The position numbers and the translations under genes were made by a program. This document shows, piece after piece, positions 9,840-20,393 of a stretch of DNA of 64,000 nucleotides. The notes below the pieces were generated by a model, which was given only the letters and a program-made list of their open reading frames with translations, made no database searches and had not been told where the DNA came from. The stretch is taken from positions 124,001 to 188,000 of the forward strand of contig NZ_BMGG01000004.1 in assembly GCF_014640075.1 (NCBI RefSeq), written 5' to 3'. This DNA comes from Chelatococcus reniformis. GTDB taxonomy: Bacteria > Pseudomonadota > Alphaproteobacteria > Rhizobiales > Beijerinckiaceae. Numbering within the stretch: the first letter of the stretch is position 1; each line of letters opens with the position of its first letter.

Positions 9840-10477
9840 CGGAGGACGGTCTCCGCGCCAGCCAACAGATCGCAGGCCCGGGCGACGGCCGCGGCGGGGC
9901 CCTCGGGCGCGTTGAACACGGCATCGCCAAGGGCCACGAACTCGGCCCCGGTCGAGGCGAGCAGCGGCACGGCGTCGAGCTGCGCGGCGTAGGCGACGCA
10001 CGGCACGGCGAACAGCTCCGCCCACCAGGCGGCGCGCTCCACCGTGGCTTCCACGTCGGGCACGAAGCCGTCGGCGCGCGGTTCGCCGAACATCACGTAA
10101 TCGACGTCAACCTCACCGGCCACCATGGCGTCGTGGCGCAGCGAGAGGGCGCCGACGCCGACGATGCGATCGGGCTGGAGCGTCCCGGTGGCGTCCCGCA
10201 AGGTCGCCGGATCGGCGCCGCTCAGATGCACGCCGTCGGCGCCGCCGCGAACGGCCGCCTGGGGGCTGGCCGTGACCAGCAGCGCCGCGCCACGCTCCTG
10301 AACGATCGGCGCCAGGCACTTGATGCGATTGATGGTGCTGCGCTCGTCGTCGCGCGGCAGATCGATCAGGACCGCCGCCACGTTGCCGGACGCGCACACC
10401 TGCGCCAGCAGCGGCGCAAAGGCCTGCGCGTCGGCGATGGTCGGTGTCATGAGATAGAGGCGGGCTGGCTCGGCCAT
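9836..10477 (-). CDS. thiE: ThiE-like (thiamine phosphate synthase family) protein, divergent
   Basis: A 213-aa single-domain TIM barrel of the thiamine monophosphate synthase/TenI family, which joins the pyrimidine and thiazole halves of thiamine. The overall fold words are visible: ALLVTASPQAA, GVHLSGAD, IVGVGALS, DYVMFGEP and FVALGDAVF. Several catalytic motifs of ThiE are changed: the HLGQxD word reads HLSGAD, and the usual GPxFxTxTK region reads FGEPRADGF without the Thr-Lys pair. It may be a paralogue with altered activity. No other thi gene is in the window. The Sel1 gene overlaps its stop. Confidence 0.75.
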   Translation of the reverse strand: MAEPARLYLMTPTIADAQAFAPLLAQVCASGNVAAVLIDLPRDDERSTINRIKCLAPIVQERGAALLVTASPQAAVRGGADGVHLSGADPATLRDATGTLQPDRIVGVGALSLRHDAMVAGEVDVDYVMFGEPRADGFVPDVEATVERAAWWAELFAVPCVAYAAQLDAVPLLASTGAEFVALGDAVFNAPEGPAAAVARACDLLAGAETVLR

Positions 10478-10564
10478 GGCTCAACAGGATGTTACAGCGA
10501 CGGGATGGCCCACCAGAGGCCGTCCCACGGCTCGCTTCTGCGCGAGCAAGATGCCCAAAAATGG

Positions 10565-10638
10565 GCGCCGCGCGCTGGAGCGGCGCCCGAGGCGCGAAGA
10601 CCACGCGAGGACGAGCGACCGGACGATCGCGTCCGGTC
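10565..10638 (-). terminator. Two GC-rich hairpins between aldolase and thiE-like genes
   Basis: Two stem-loops occupy the gap between the two minus-strand genes: an 8-bp stem GGCGCCGC/GCGGCGCC at about 10565-10588, and GACCGGAC/GTCCGGTC at 10617-10638. They follow the aldolase stop and could reduce read-through. Neither has a T tract, so termination is only inferred. Confidence 0.4.
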
Positions 10639-10646
10639 GGCCTGGC

Positions 10647-11672
10647 TCACGCGGCCTGGCTCTCCAGCGCCCGGGTCCACTCGCCCTTCGAGGCAAGCCC
10701 GTTCATCAGCGCGCGGTGAGCAAACGCCTTCTGGCCCGCCGGAACGTTTTCCGGCTTGCCCGACCAGGCCTTCTGCGGCGCCGCCTGGAGGGCGCGACCA
10801 TAGCTGAAAGTCATCTTCCACGGGAAGCCGCCGATGCGGTTCATGGCGTCGAGATGGGCCGTCGCCTCCACGTCGCTCTGCCCCCCGGACAGGTAGGCGA
10901 TGCCCGGCACGGCCGCCGGCACGCAACGCTTCAGCACGGCGATGGTCGCCTGCGCCACCTCCTCGGCTGATGCCTGCTTGGGCGACTTCTTGCCCGGCAC
11001 GATCATGTTCGGCTTGAGCACGATGCCCTCGAGCGCGACGCGCGCGTAGAAGAGCTGCTGAAAGACCTCCTTCAGCGTCCACTCGGTGACTTCGGCGCAG
11101 CGGCCGATGTCGTGACCGCCGTCCATCAGCACTTCCGGCTCGACGATCGGGACGATGCCGGCCTCCTGGCACAGGGCGGCATAGCGCGCCAGGGCCTGGG
11201 CGTTGGCGCTGATGCAGTTGTAGCTCGGGATGCCGGTGCCGATGTCGATCACGGCACGCCATTTGGCGAAGCGCGCGCCCAGCTTGTGGTACTCGTTCAG
11301 GCGCTCGCGCAGGCCGTCGAGGCCCTCGGTCACCGTCTCGCCCGGGGAGAAGGGCAGGGGCTTGGCGCCGGCATCGACCTTGATGCCCGGGATCGACCCC
11401 GCCTGCTCGATCAGCTTGACCAGCGGCGTGCCGTCCTTGGCCTGCTGGCGGATGGTTTCGTCGAACAGGATGACGCCCGAGATGTTGTTCGTCATCGCGT
11501 CCGTGGTGCGGAACATGAACTCGCGATAGTCCCGCCGCGTGTCGGCCGTGGACGGAACGCCGATGGCGTCGAAACGCTTGGCGATGGTGGATGAGCTCTC
11601 ATCCGCCGCGAGGATGCCCCTGCCGGGCGCGACCATCGCCTCGGCAATCTTGTTCAGTTCATCGAGCTGCAC
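10647..11672 (-). CDS. Class I fructose-bisphosphate aldolase
   Basis: A 341-aa Schiff-base aldolase that splits fructose 1,6-bisphosphate into two triose phosphates. Features of the eukaryote-like class I family are GRGILAADESSSTIAKRF near the N-terminus, the EPEVLMDGGHDI stretch, the Lys motif in ALEGIVLKPNMI (probable Schiff-base Lys) and YLSGGQSDVEAT. The start is the GTG at 11672, chosen because GGGAGG sits five bases upstream; the longer frame to 11720 adds an implausible Arg-rich leader. It lies in a minus-strand block with pgk, gap and tkt, giving a coherent glycolysis/pentose cluster. Confidence 0.94.
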   Translation of the reverse strand: MQLDELNKIAEAMVAPGRGILAADESSSTIAKRFDAIGVPSTADTRRDYREFMFRTTDAMTNNISGVILFDETIRQQAKDGTPLVKLIEQAGSIPGIKVDAGAKPLPFSPGETVTEGLDGLRERLNEYHKLGARFAKWRAVIDIGTGIPSYNCISANAQALARYAALCQEAGIVPIVEPEVLMDGGHDIGRCAEVTEWTLKEVFQQLFYARVALEGIVLKPNMIVPGKKSPKQASAEEVAQATIAVLKRCVPAAVPGIAYLSGGQSDVEATAHLDAMNRIGGFPWKMTFSYGRALQAAPQKAWSGKPENVPAGQKAFAHRALMNGLASKGEWTRALESQAA

Positions 11673-11857
11673 ATCAACCTCCCGTCTGGACCTGGATAGC
11701 ACGGGGCGCGGAACCCCCAAGGACGGCTGCCGCTCTGGGGGAAGACCGCGCCGAAATCATAGCCAAAGAGGGCGGCTCATTCGAGAAGCCGTCCCTCCGC
11801 CGCTCCCGGGGGCCGCCAGCGCGCGCCAGCGGCCGCCGCGGCTCGGGCCGCCGGTCG

Positions 11858-13048
11858 TCAGGCCTTGCGCAGCGCCTCGACGCCCGGCAGCGCCTTGCCC
11901 TCGAGCCATTCGAGGAAAGCGCCGCCGGCGGTCGAGACGTAGCTGAAGTCGTCGGCGACACCGGCATGGTTGAGCGCGGCGACCGTGTCGCCGCCGCCGG
12001 CCACCGACAGCAGCTTCTTGGCACGCGTCCGCTCGGCGGCATGGCGCGCCGCCTCGACGGTGCCGCGGTCGAACGGCTTGATCTCGAAGGCGCCGAGGGG
12101 GCCATTCCAGACCAGGGTCGCGGCATCGTCGATGACTGACCGGATGCGATCGATGGAGAGCGCGCCAACGTCGAGGATCATGCCGTCGGCCGGGATGCCA
12201 TCCACCCCGTAGGCGTGATGGGTGGCATCGGCGGCGAACCGGTCGGCCACCTCGGCATCGACGGGCAGCACGATGGCGCAGTTGGTCTCCTGGGCCTTGG
12301 TCATGATGCGTCGGGCGGTGTCGGCGAGGTCCTTCTCGCACAGCGATTTTCCGACCGCGAGGCCCTGGGCGTAAAGGAAAGTGTTGGCCATGCCGCCGCC
12401 GATCACCAGCGCGTCGACCTTGGCGACGAGGTTCTCCAGGAGATCGATCTTGCTCGACACCTTGGCGCCGCCGACCACCGCGACGATCGGCCGGACGGGC
12501 TGCTCGAGCGCCTTCGACAACGCTTCCAGCTCCGCCTGCATGGCCCGGCCGGCATAGGCCGGCAGCACCCGGGCGAGGCCTTCGGTCGAGGCATGGGCCC
12601 GGTGGGCGGCGGAGAAGGCGTCGTTGACGTAGATGTCGCCGTTGGCCGCCAGGGCCTTGACGAAGTCCGGGTCGTTCTTCTCCTCGCCGGCATGGAAGCG
12701 AGTGTTCTCGAGCAGCAGCACGTCACCGTCGGCCATTGCCGCGATCTGGCGCGCCGCCGGCTCGCCGATGCAGTCGTCGGCGAAGGCGACGGGCTGGCCC
12801 AGCAGCCGCGACAGCTCCGGCGCGACCGGCTTCAGGCTGTCCTTGGCGTCGCGGCCCTTGGGCCGGCCGAAGTGGGCGAGCAGGATGACCTTGCCGCCGC
12901 CCTTCGCGATCTCACGGACGGTGGGCAGGATGCGCTCGATGCGCGTGGCGTCGGTGATGCGGCCGTGCTCCATCGGCACGTTGAGGTCGACGCGCAGGAG
13001 TATGCGCTGGCCGGCCGGAGCGGCATCGTCGAGCGTGCGAAAACTCAT
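11858..13048 (-). CDS. pgk: Phosphoglycerate kinase
   Basis: A 396-aa cytoplasmic kinase converting 1,3-bisphosphoglycerate plus ADP to 3-phosphoglycerate plus ATP. Diagnostic segments are [12 protein letters not shown] near the N-terminus, [10 protein letters not shown], the nucleotide-binding [11 protein letters not shown] (about 195-205) and the C-terminal [12 protein letters not shown]. Length matches the family. Its ATG overlaps the stop of the upstream coiled-coil gene by four bases (ATGA), so the two are co-translated. Confidence 0.97.
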   Translation of the reverse strand: MSFRTLDDAAPAGQRILLRVDLNVPMEHGRITDATRIERILPTVREIAKGGGKVILLAHFGRPKGRDAKDSLKPVAPELSRLLGQPVAFADDCIGEPAARQIAAMADGDVLLLENTRFHAGEEKNDPDFVKALAANGDIYVNDAFSAAHRAHASTEGLARVLPAYAGRAMQAELEALSKALEQPVRPIVAVVGGAKVSSKIDLLENLVAKVDALVIGGGMANTFLYAQGLAVGKSLCEKDLADTARRIMTKAQETNCAIVLPVDAEVADRFAADATHHAYGVDGIPADGMILDVGALSIDRIRSVIDDAATLVWNGPLGAFEIKPFDRGTVEAARHAAERTRAKKLLSVAGGGDTVAALNHAGVADDFSYVSTAGGAFLEWLEGKALPGVEALRKA

Positions 13049-13440
13049 GGGGTCAATCCCGGAATGCCGAAGCGCTGTGCCAGCACGACGAAGATCGCTG
13101 CCAGCACCGCCGCGATGATGGCGGTGGCGATCAGGGCGCCGAAGCCCGGCAGGCGGCCGACGCGCACGGCGAGGCGATCCAATTCGTCCTGCCGGGCAAG
13201 GCCGCCGGTGACCCCGGTGGTGTGCTCGACCCGGTCTTCCACACGCAGCAGCAGCGCTTCAGAGCGGGCGAACTTCTCCTCGACCCGGGCGACCTTGTCC
13301 TCGATGCGTGCGAGTTGATCGTGCAGCAGTTTGTCGGCCGGAATGGATTCCGACAGCGGGGACGGAGAGGTCGCGGGCGGGGTGCGAACGGCTCCGGCAG
13401 GCCAGGTCGGTTCGATGCGGGAACTCGGTTCGTCGCTCAT
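13045..13440 (-). CDS. Small coiled-coil protein with C-terminal membrane helix
   Basis: A 131-aa protein of unknown function. A Pro/Ser-rich N-terminus leads into a heptad-like helix (about residues 35-75, with [20 protein letters not shown]). After a polar linker there is one hydrophobic helix near residues 100-125 ([20 protein letters not shown]). It looks like a membrane-tethered coiled coil. AGGAG lies six bases before the ATG, which supports translation. It sits between gap and pgk in the same direction and overlaps pgk by four bases. I know of no assigned role. Confidence 0.7.
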   Translation of the reverse strand: MSDEPSSRIEPTWPAGAVRTPPATSPSPLSESIPADKLLHDQLARIEDKVARVEEKFARSEALLLRVEDRVEHTTGVTGGLARQDELDRLAVRVGRLPGFGALIATAIIAAVLAAIFVVLAQRFGIPGLTP

Positions 13441-13567
13441 GCTCTACTCCTGGGCTAGAGCGCGCCCCGCCGGGCTGATCCCCGGCACGACGGACGGCGC
13501 TCCAGATGCAAAGAGCTGGAGCACCGCGATCCGGATGCCGCACCCGGGATGGCGAATGCTCCGGTCG

Positions 13568-13595
13568 CGGTGCCCGCGCGGCTGCGCGGGCACCG
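13568..13595 (-). terminator. GC-rich hairpin after gap
   Basis: An 11-bp stem GGTGCCCGCGC/GCGCGGGCACC with a 4-nt GGCT loop lies just beyond the gap stop. It has no clear T run, so it is a probable rather than certain terminator. Confidence 0.5.
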
Positions 13596-13605
13596 TTACG
13601 GCAGC

Positions 13606-14613
<1,008 letters not shown>

Positions 14614-14984
14614 GACCCTCTCTCCTCGTCCCGTTCAGCGCCGGCGCCACGTTCTGGAGCCGGGTGTTGCTGTTCAACCGCGCGGCGCGACAGGCGACCG
14701 CTCCTGGTTGTGTGCCCTGACGGCGCGCTCCGACACCGTCGGACCGGCCGCCGCTGCTTCGACCACCATGCCCCGGGATCGCGGCGATCCGGGCACCAAC
14801 GGTGTGGCCGATGGAGGAACGCCGCCCAGGCGCCGATGACGCCGGCGGCCCGCCGTCCCTCGTTGCGCTCCTAAGCATGGATTGCCGTGGAGCGCCATGC
14901 TCGATCGCACATCAGCGACGGCTTGCCGCCCGTCCGCCGGGCGGCGGCCCCGCCGCCATGCCCGCGGCGGCCGCGGCCGATGCG
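14614..14984. other. tkt-gap intergenic region
   Basis: A GC-rich 371-bp spacer between two minus-strand genes. Near the tkt end there is a strong GCCGCCCG/CGGGCGGC hairpin (about 14925-14945) that could terminate tkt transcripts. The rest should contain the gap promoter, but no convincing boxes were seen. No reading frame looks coding. Confidence 0.4.
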
Positions 14985-16976
14985 TCATGCGTTGTGGCGT
15001 TTGACGACCTGCTCGACGACCGCCTCCGCCGTGATGCCGAAGTTCTTGTAAACATCCTTGTAGGGCCCGCTGGCGCCGAAGCTCGACATGCCCACGAAGC
15101 CGCCGTTCTCGCCGATCACCGCATCCCAGCCGAAGCGCACCGCCGCCTCCACCGCGACCCGGATCTTGGCCGTGCCGATCACCGCCCGGCGCACGTCCTC
15201 CGGCTGCTCGAGGAACAGGTCGAGCGAAGGCACCGACACGACGCGCGCCGCGATGCCCTGCTGCTTCAGCAACTCCTGCGCCTGGATGGCGAGGCCCACC
15301 TCGGAACCGGTGGCGAACAGCGTGGCGACGGCCTCGCCGTCGGCGGGCGACAGCTCATAGGCGCCCGCGGCGCAGAGGTTCTCGCGGACGTGGGTGGTGC
15401 GCACGGGCGTCAGATTCTGGCGCGACAGCACCAGTATGCTGGGGCCCGTGGTGCGCTCCAGCGAGAGCTGCCAGCACTCGGCGGTCTCAACCGTGTCGGC
15501 GGGGCGATAGACGTGCAGGTTGGGCATGGCGCGCAGCGCCGCCAGGTGCTCCACGGGCTGGTGGGTCGGCCCATCTTCGCCGAGCCCGATCGAATCGTGG
15601 GTCATGATGTAGATGACCGGGATATGCGCGAGCGCCGAGATGCGGATCGCCGGCCGAGCATAGTCGGTGAAGACGAAGAAGGTGCCGCCCGCCGGCCGGA
15701 AGCCGCCGTGCAGGGTGATGCCGTTCATCGCCGCCGACATGCCGTGCTCGCGGATGCCGTAGTGGATGTAGCGGCCGCCGAAGGAACCCGGTGCGATCTC
15801 GATCAGATTCTTGGTCTTGGTGTTGTTGGACGGCGTCAGGTCGGCGGAGCCTAGAATCAGTTCGGGCACCGCGACCGTCAGCACCTCCAGCGCGATCTCG
15901 CTGGCCTTGCGCGTCGCCACCGTTTGTGGCTCGGCGACCAGGTGCCGCTTGAGCCCATCGATGGCCGTGTCCAGGCCCTGGGGCAGCTTGTGCTCGATGC
16001 GGCGGGTAAATTCGCTGCGCTGCGCCTCGGGCGCCTGATCGAAGCGCGTCTGCCAGGCCTCCCGCGCCGGGCTGCCGCGACCGCCGAAGCGGCGCCACGT
16101 CTCGAGGATCTCGGCGGGGATCTCGAAGGACCCGTAGGGCCAGCCGAGATGCTCCTTGGCGGCCTTCAACTCGTCGGCTCCCAGCGCCTCACCGTGCGCC
16201 TTGGAGGTGCCCTGCTTGTGGGGGGCGCCGAAGCCGATCACCGTCTTGCAGGCAATGAGCGACGGCCGGCCGGTCTCCTGCTGGGCGTTGGTGATGGCCT
16301 GGGCGATGGCATCGGGGTCGTGACCGTCGACGCGCACCGCATGCCACCCCGCCGCCTCGAAGCGCTTCACCTGATCGACCGAGTCGGACAGCGTCAGCGG
16401 GCCGTCGATGGAGATGCCGTTGTCGTCGTGGAAGACGATGAGCTTGCCGAGCTTGAGGTGGCCGCCGAGCGCGATCGCCTCCTGGCTGACGCCTTCCATC
16501 AGGTCGCCGTCAGAGGCCAGCACATAGGTGTAGTGGTTCACGAGGTCGTCGCCGTATTCGGCCGCCAGCATGCGCTCCGCCAGCGCCATGCCGATGGACG
16601 TGGCGATGCCTTGCCCCAAGGGACCGGTGGTCGTCTCCACGCCGGTGGTCATGAAATTCTCGGGATGGCCGGGTGTCTTGGAGTGGAGCTGGCGGAAGCG
16701 CTCGATCTCGGCGAGCGTCATGCCCTCGTAGCCGTTCAGGTAGAGCAGGGCGTAGAGCAGCATCGAACCGTGGCCGGCCGACAGCACGAAGCGGTCGCGG
16801 TCGGGCCAATGCGGCTGCGCCGCATCGTACTTCAGGAAGCGCGTGAACAGGACAGTGGCGATATCCGCCGCCCCCATGGGCAAGCCGGGGTGACCGGAAT
16901 TGGCCTTCTCGACAGCATCCATCGCGAGGGCACGAATTGCGTTCGCGAGGTGACGGTGTTCAACGAGATTGGTCAT
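14985..16976 (-). CDS. tkt: Transketolase
   Basis: A 663-aa thiamine-diphosphate enzyme moving two-carbon units between sugar phosphates in the pentose-phosphate or Calvin pathway. The N-terminal ThDP site includes [11 protein letters not shown] and the GDGDLMEG-type word [13 protein letters not shown]. The middle domain has [19 protein letters not shown], and the C-terminal domain ends after [12 protein letters not shown]. Length and order of domains are standard. It heads the minus-strand carbon block, and a divergent DUF4164-zapA unit begins upstream. Confidence 0.97.
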   Translation of the reverse strand: MTNLVEHRHLANAIRALAMDAVEKANSGHPGLPMGAADIATVLFTRFLKYDAAQPHWPDRDRFVLSAGHGSMLLYALLYLNGYEGMTLAEIERFRQLHSKTPGHPENFMTTGVETTTGPLGQGIATSIGMALAERMLAAEYGDDLVNHYTYVLASDGDLMEGVSQEAIALGGHLKLGKLIVFHDDNGISIDGPLTLSDSVDQVKRFEAAGWHAVRVDGHDPDAIAQAITNAQQETGRPSLIACKTVIGFGAPHKQGTSKAHGEALGADELKAAKEHLGWPYGSFEIPAEILETWRRFGGRGSPAREAWQTRFDQAPEAQRSEFTRRIEHKLPQGLDTAIDGLKRHLVAEPQTVATRKASEIALEVLTVAVPELILGSADLTPSNNTKTKNLIEIAPGSFGGRYIHYGIREHGMSAAMNGITLHGGFRPAGGTFFVFTDYARPAIRISALAHIPVIYIMTHDSIGLGEDGPTHQPVEHLAALRAMPNLHVYRPADTVETAECWQLSLERTTGPSILVLSRQNLTPVRTTHVRENLCAAGAYELSPADGEAVATLFATGSEVGLAIQAQELLKQQGIAARVVSVPSLDLFLEQPEDVRRAVIGTAKIRVAVEAAVRFGWDAVIGENGGFVGMSSFGASGPYKDVYKNFGITAEAVVEQVVKRHNA

Positions 16977-17260
16977 CGGAGGTCCGCCTGCGTCGGGTTT
17001 GGGGTATCCGGATCCGGCTTCGGGTCGAGCCCGGACGCGCCCGGGGTTGATAGCAGTTGAGCTTAGTGAGTCAAATTGTCGAGCAAGTGGCGTCAGATAG
17101 CGCCGGATCGCCGGCGAGCCGGCTCAAGATTTCGTGTCCGGCGGGTTTCAAGAGCACCCGCATATGCGGTAATCCTGTGGTGGCGCACCCGGCGAGCCGG
17201 GATAGTCATGAAAAGGACCAGACAGGTTCGATCCACCAGGGGTGCGTGCAGCGGGGCTCC

Positions 17261-17557
17261 ATGAACCTCAACGAGGCACTGAAGCGGCTCGATGCCGCTC
17301 TGACCGCGCTGGAAGCGGCCGCGGCGCGCCGCGAGGAGGCGGACCGCCGCAGCGGCGATCTGGAGACCGAGCTGTCGCTGATGCAGGACGACCGGGCGCG
17401 CCTGGCGGTCGACCTGGACGGCACGATCGCCAAGCTCGATCGCATGGAGGCGACGACGGCGGACGTCGGTCGCAGGCTCGAACTCGCCATGGCGGCGGTG
17501 CAGGCGGTCCTCGACGCGGAAACCGCCTCCGTCGCCCTCCGCAACGATGGGGATTAG
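17261..17557 (+). CDS. DUF4164-like coiled-coil protein
   Basis: A 98-aa, almost wholly alpha-helical acidic protein (MNLNEALKRLDAALTALEAA onward) with heptad spacing of Ala/Leu through about residue 85. It matches the small DUF4164 proteins commonly encoded between tkt and zapA in Hyphomicrobiales. Neighbourhood with zapA suggests a link to cell division, but no function is established. The ATG at 17261 begins the helical region; longer in-frame starts lack helical character. Confidence 0.7.
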   Translation: MNLNEALKRLDAALTALEAAAARREEADRRSGDLETELSLMQDDRARLAVDLDGTIAKLDRMEATTADVGRRLELAMAAVQAVLDAETASVALRNDGD

Positions 17558-17718
17558 CACGGGGGCGTTCTGGATCGGGCCGCCGCCCGGTCCTAAAATA
17601 CGATCGAGTCGAGGCACTCGGATCGGCGGATAGGCGTTGCCGCGTCTGCCGCCCGGTCGGGAGCACCGCTCCGGCCGGATGCGGTGCCCGCCAGACAACC
17701 AGTTGGGGGCCCCAAGCC

Positions 17719-18093
17719 ATGGCGCACGTATCGGTGACGATCGCCGGCAAGGTCTATCGCATGGCCTGCGAGGACGGGGAGGAGAAACACCTCGAAGGCC
17801 TTGCGGCGGACTTCGACCGGCGCATCGCCGCCTTGCAGGAGTCGTTCGGCCCGATCGGCGACATGCGGCTCCAGGTGATGGCCGCGCTGATGGCCCTCGA
17901 CGAACTGGAAGAAGCGCAGAAGCGCCTGCTCGATGTCGAGCACGAGATGCGGGCGCTGCGGCAAGCGCTGACGGCGGGGGACGAGCGGACCGACCTCGTC
18001 GAGGCGCAGGCGGCGGAAACCCTCATCCACGTCGCCGAGCGGATCGAGCGGCTGGCGCGCGCGCTTAATCCCGCGCCCTCCAACGCCGGCTGA
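17719..18093 (+). CDS. zapA: Cell division protein ZapA
   Basis: A 124-aa FtsZ-ring stabiliser that binds FtsZ polymers and promotes bundling. The N-terminal beta segment is VSVTIAGKVYRMACEDGEE, followed by the LAADFDRRI helix and a long coiled coil to the C-terminus. It lies after the DUF4164 gene and upstream of the 6S RNA and 5-FCL genes, a grouping widely conserved in proteobacteria. Confidence 0.92.
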   Translation: MAHVSVTIAGKVYRMACEDGEEKHLEGLAADFDRRIAALQESFGPIGDMRLQVMAALMALDELEEAQKRLLDVEHEMRALRQALTAGDERTDLVEAQAAETLIHVAERIERLARALNPAPSNAG

Positions 18094-18122
18094 GGGCGCC
18101 GCGCCGCGGCGCCAGACCGGGT

Positions 18123-18584
18123 CTACTGCGCCTTGTCCGTGGATCGCAGAACGGTAGCGCCGGCGCCGGGCGGGATCTGGTCGATGACCAGGAGCTTGAC
18201 GGCCTCCGCGCCCTCGGCCGCGCCGAAATGCCATGTGTCGACCATTTCGACGATGAAATCGCCCGGCCGGTACAGGGTGCTGCGCGCGCCGTCGGCCGAT
18301 GAGACGCGCAGCGTGCCGGCTTCGACATAGGCGTAGCGGGGGTGGGGGTGCTTGTGGACCGGCAGCTTGGCTCCCGGCGGAATGGTGTAGCGGGAGACGA
18401 CGACTTCGACGTCACCGCCGGGCAGCCGGATCGGCTGGTCCGCGGCGGTCCGATCTGAGCGGAAGACGGGCGCGACCGACACCGCCGCCGGGGCCGCGCC
18501 CCCGGAATTGAGTGGAGCCTCCGCCCTGGCGGCACCAAGCGCCACCAGAGCGGCCAAGCCGAACACTGCTACCCGCACAGGCAT
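18123..18584 (-). CDS. Exported cupin-domain protein
   Basis: A 153-aa protein with a short signal peptide (MPVRVAVFGLAALVALGAARAEA). A single cupin barrel follows, whose first motif reads PVHKHPHPRYAYVEAGTLRV (about residues 85-104), with later GDF and TWHFG words. The His cluster suggests a metal site. Its substrate is unknown. The start at 18584 was chosen for the signal peptide; the frame is open to 18662. It is inserted, in reverse, between zapA and the 6S RNA. Confidence 0.78.
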   Translation of the reverse strand: MPVRVAVFGLAALVALGAARAEAPLNSGGAAPAAVSVAPVFRSDRTAADQPIRLPGGDVEVVVSRYTIPPGAKLPVHKHPHPRYAYVEAGTLRVSSADGARSTLYRPGDFIVEMVDTWHFGAAEGAEAVKLLVIDQIPPGAGATVLRSTDKAQ

Positions 18585-18671
18585 CCTCCCGACGTCGTCG
18601 TGTCGCCGCCGGCCACGCTCAAGGTTGGCGCGGCGCGCATCTAGCATTCCGCCCGGAACCACCTTAGGTTA

Positions 18672-18836
18672 GGTGGGCGGGGCTGTGGGGCGCGTCAGGA
18701 GACACATATCCCCGGGGCCTTATCGATCCGAACGGGAGCTGTACCTGTCCTTGTCCGTGGACTTGGGCACACGGCGCCCACCTACGTTGTAGGTTTCCCG
18801 GGATCGATCCTCCAACGGCTTTCGCGGCTCCGCACC
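18672..18836 (+). ncRNA. ssrS: 6S RNA
   Basis: A non-coding region of about 165 nt with the alphaproteobacterial 6S pattern. A closing stem pairs GGTG...CGGGGC near 18672 with GCTCCGCACC at 18827-18836. An internal stem pairs GATCGATCC-type words (CTTATCGATCCGAACGGGA with TTCCCGGGATCGATCCTCC) around a large central bubble, with a terminal arm between. 6S RNA mimics an open promoter and sequesters the housekeeping RNA polymerase holoenzyme in slow growth. Its position between zapA and the 5-FCL gene is the conserved one. Ends are approximate. Confidence 0.85.
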
Positions 18837-18871
18837 GTTCTCATCCATTCCCGCGTGGCGGCTCGCCACCG

Positions 18872-19489
18872 TCACGCCAGGGGCGAATAGGGCTCCGGCA
18901 CCGCGATGGCGGAGCTCGCCTCCAGCACCTGTTCGGGAGCGCCGGGCGGCGGCCAGATGCCGTCGGCGGTGGCCTTGGCGCGCACGGCCGAGCGCTCGTC
19001 GAGCCCGGCGTACGGCCAGATGTGGGTGATGCGTGGCGTGCCGTCGAGCGCATACATAGCGACGACGAGACGCGACCGCGCCGCCCGGGCCGGCATGGCC
19101 GCCTCCCAGCCGGCCAGCGTCGGCGCCAGCCCGCCCGGCCTCAGCTTATAGGTGCGAAATTCGTAGACGCGGCCGTAGGCCCCCGGCTCGACGGGCGGCA
19201 GGAACGGAAACGGCAGGTAGGTGTCCATCTCCATGGCCGTCACCGCATCGCCGGCGTTGAACGGGTCGGCGTCGAGCAGGGCCCGTCGCCGCTCGGCCAC
19301 CAGATCCTCCTGGCTGGCGAAGGCACGCAGAATCAGCAGGCGCCCGAGCGTGCCGATGTCGGTTCGCCAGCACCCGAGCAACGCGCCCCTCGCATCCGGC
19401 GTGCTCAGAAAGGCCTGTACGCCGTCCGACGCCCTGGACACCGATACCACCGGGCACGACAGCGTCGTGAGTTCGTAGAACTGGGGCAT
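18872..19489 (-). CDS. NIPSNAP-family protein
   Basis: A 205-aa protein with two ferredoxin-like halves. The C-terminal half carries the NIPSNAP signature VYEFRTYKLRPGGLAPTL (about residues 95-112) and a late HIWPYAGLDERSAVR. NIPSNAP proteins are dimeric alpha/beta barrels of uncertain biochemical role. The ATG at 19489 has an AGGG-type ribosome-binding site. Only 12 bp upstream is a full copy of the dispersed 105-bp repeat, so any promoter lies in or beyond that element. Confidence 0.78.
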   Translation of the reverse strand: MPQFYELTTLSCPVVSVSRASDGVQAFLSTPDARGALLGCWRTDIGTLGRLLILRAFASQEDLVAERRRALLDADPFNAGDAVTAMEMDTYLPFPFLPPVEPGAYGRVYEFRTYKLRPGGLAPTLAGWEAAMPARAARSRLVVAMYALDGTPRITHIWPYAGLDERSAVRAKATADGIWPPPGAPEQVLEASSAIAVPEPYSPLA

Positions 19490-19501
19490 GGGCTGACCCT
19501 T

Positions 19502-19605
19502 TAGAGCGTTTTCGAGCGAAGTGGACGCCGGTCGCGTGAAGAAAACGCGACAAATCAAACAGATAGAGCATTTCGGCGGTCCGAAGAAACGCGGAAATGC
19601 ACTAG
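19502..19605 (-). repeat. 105-bp MITE-like repeat, copy 2 (reverse orientation)
   Basis: A full-length copy in reverse orientation. It shows TAGAGCG at one end and GCACTAG at the other, with the internal CGCGTTTTCTTCACGCG hairpin and the AAATGCTCTATCTGTTTGATT core (read on the minus strand). It lies between the NIPSNAP and 5-FCL genes, directly upstream of both. Confidence 0.85.
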
Positions 19606-19767
19606 GCTGCCGCGCCGGATCGGGCCGGAGGCGCTGACATGCGCGACCACCGGCCAGCACGCAACCCGTGCTACGAGAAGCCAAGGCATTCGGAGCGCGC
19701 GGGGAGATCATGGACGAAGCGGTGGGACCGTACCCTGCGCCTACCGGCCGCCGGGCAGAGCACATCG

Positions 19768-20358
19768 ATGTCGGCGGCTGACGGCAAGGCCGCGCTGCGC
19801 CGGGCGTGCCTGGCGCGCCGGGACGCGCTTCTCCCCGCGGTTCGGGCGGCCGCCGCCCAGGCCATCGCCGCAAACGCGCTGCTGCTGCCGCACCTCGGCC
19901 AAGCCGCCCTGGAGGGCCCGGTCGCCGGCTATTGGCCCATCCGCAGCGAAGTGGACCCGCGCCCTCTGATGGTCGCGCTAGCCAGCCGCGGCGCGGCGCT
20001 CTGCCTGCCGGTTGTCGCCGCCCCCACCCTGCGGTTCCGCGCCTACGGCGCGGGCGACCCCCTGCACGACGCCGGCTTCGGCACCAGGGGTCCGTCGCCG
20101 GAGGCGCTCGACGTCTCGCCGCGCATCCTGCTCGTGCCGTGCCTGGCCTTCGATCGCCGCGGCGGGCGGCTCGGATATGGAGCCGGCCACTACGACAGGG
20201 CCCTGGCGCGGCTCGCCGCGGAGGGGCCGGTCGTGGCCATCGCGCTGGCGTTCGCCACCCAGGAGGTGGAGCAGGTGCCGACCGAGGCGCACGACCGGCC
20301 CCTTGACGCCATCGTCACCGAGCGCGAATGGGTGAGCCCACCGGCTCGACCGGTTTGA
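19768..20358 (+). CDS. 5-formyltetrahydrofolate cyclo-ligase
   Basis: A 196-aa enzyme that converts 5-formyl-THF to 5,10-methenyl-THF with ATP. The N-terminal K-x-x-LR motif (GKAALRRACLARRD) is followed by YWPIRSEVDPRPL and the signature GGRLGYGAGHYDRAL near residues 130-144. Position downstream of zapA and 6S RNA is the classical ygfA/fau context. The start at 19768 begins the conserved part; longer in-frame starts exist. Confidence 0.9.
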   Translation: MSAADGKAALRRACLARRDALLPAVRAAAAQAIAANALLLPHLGQAALEGPVAGYWPIRSEVDPRPLMVALASRGAALCLPVVAAPTLRFRAYGAGDPLHDAGFGTRGPSPEALDVSPRILLVPCLAFDRRGGRLGYGAGHYDRALARLAAEGPVVAIALAFATQEVEQVPTEAHDRPLDAIVTEREWVSPPARPV

Positions 20359-20393
20359 CGGCCGCCGCATGATCGGCTTCCGTGGGGCTCGAC

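Noticed and set aside
9836-10477. TPP riboswitch associated with the thiE-like gene
   Set aside because: No TPP-type conserved words (CUGAGA, ACCUGAU) occur in the upstream spacer, and the gene follows the aldolase gene closely.
17221-17250. Possible tRNA (GGTTCGATCCACCA-like T-arm and 3' end)
   Set aside because: No acceptor, D or anticodon stems can be drawn upstream; it is a chance match before the DUF4164 gene.
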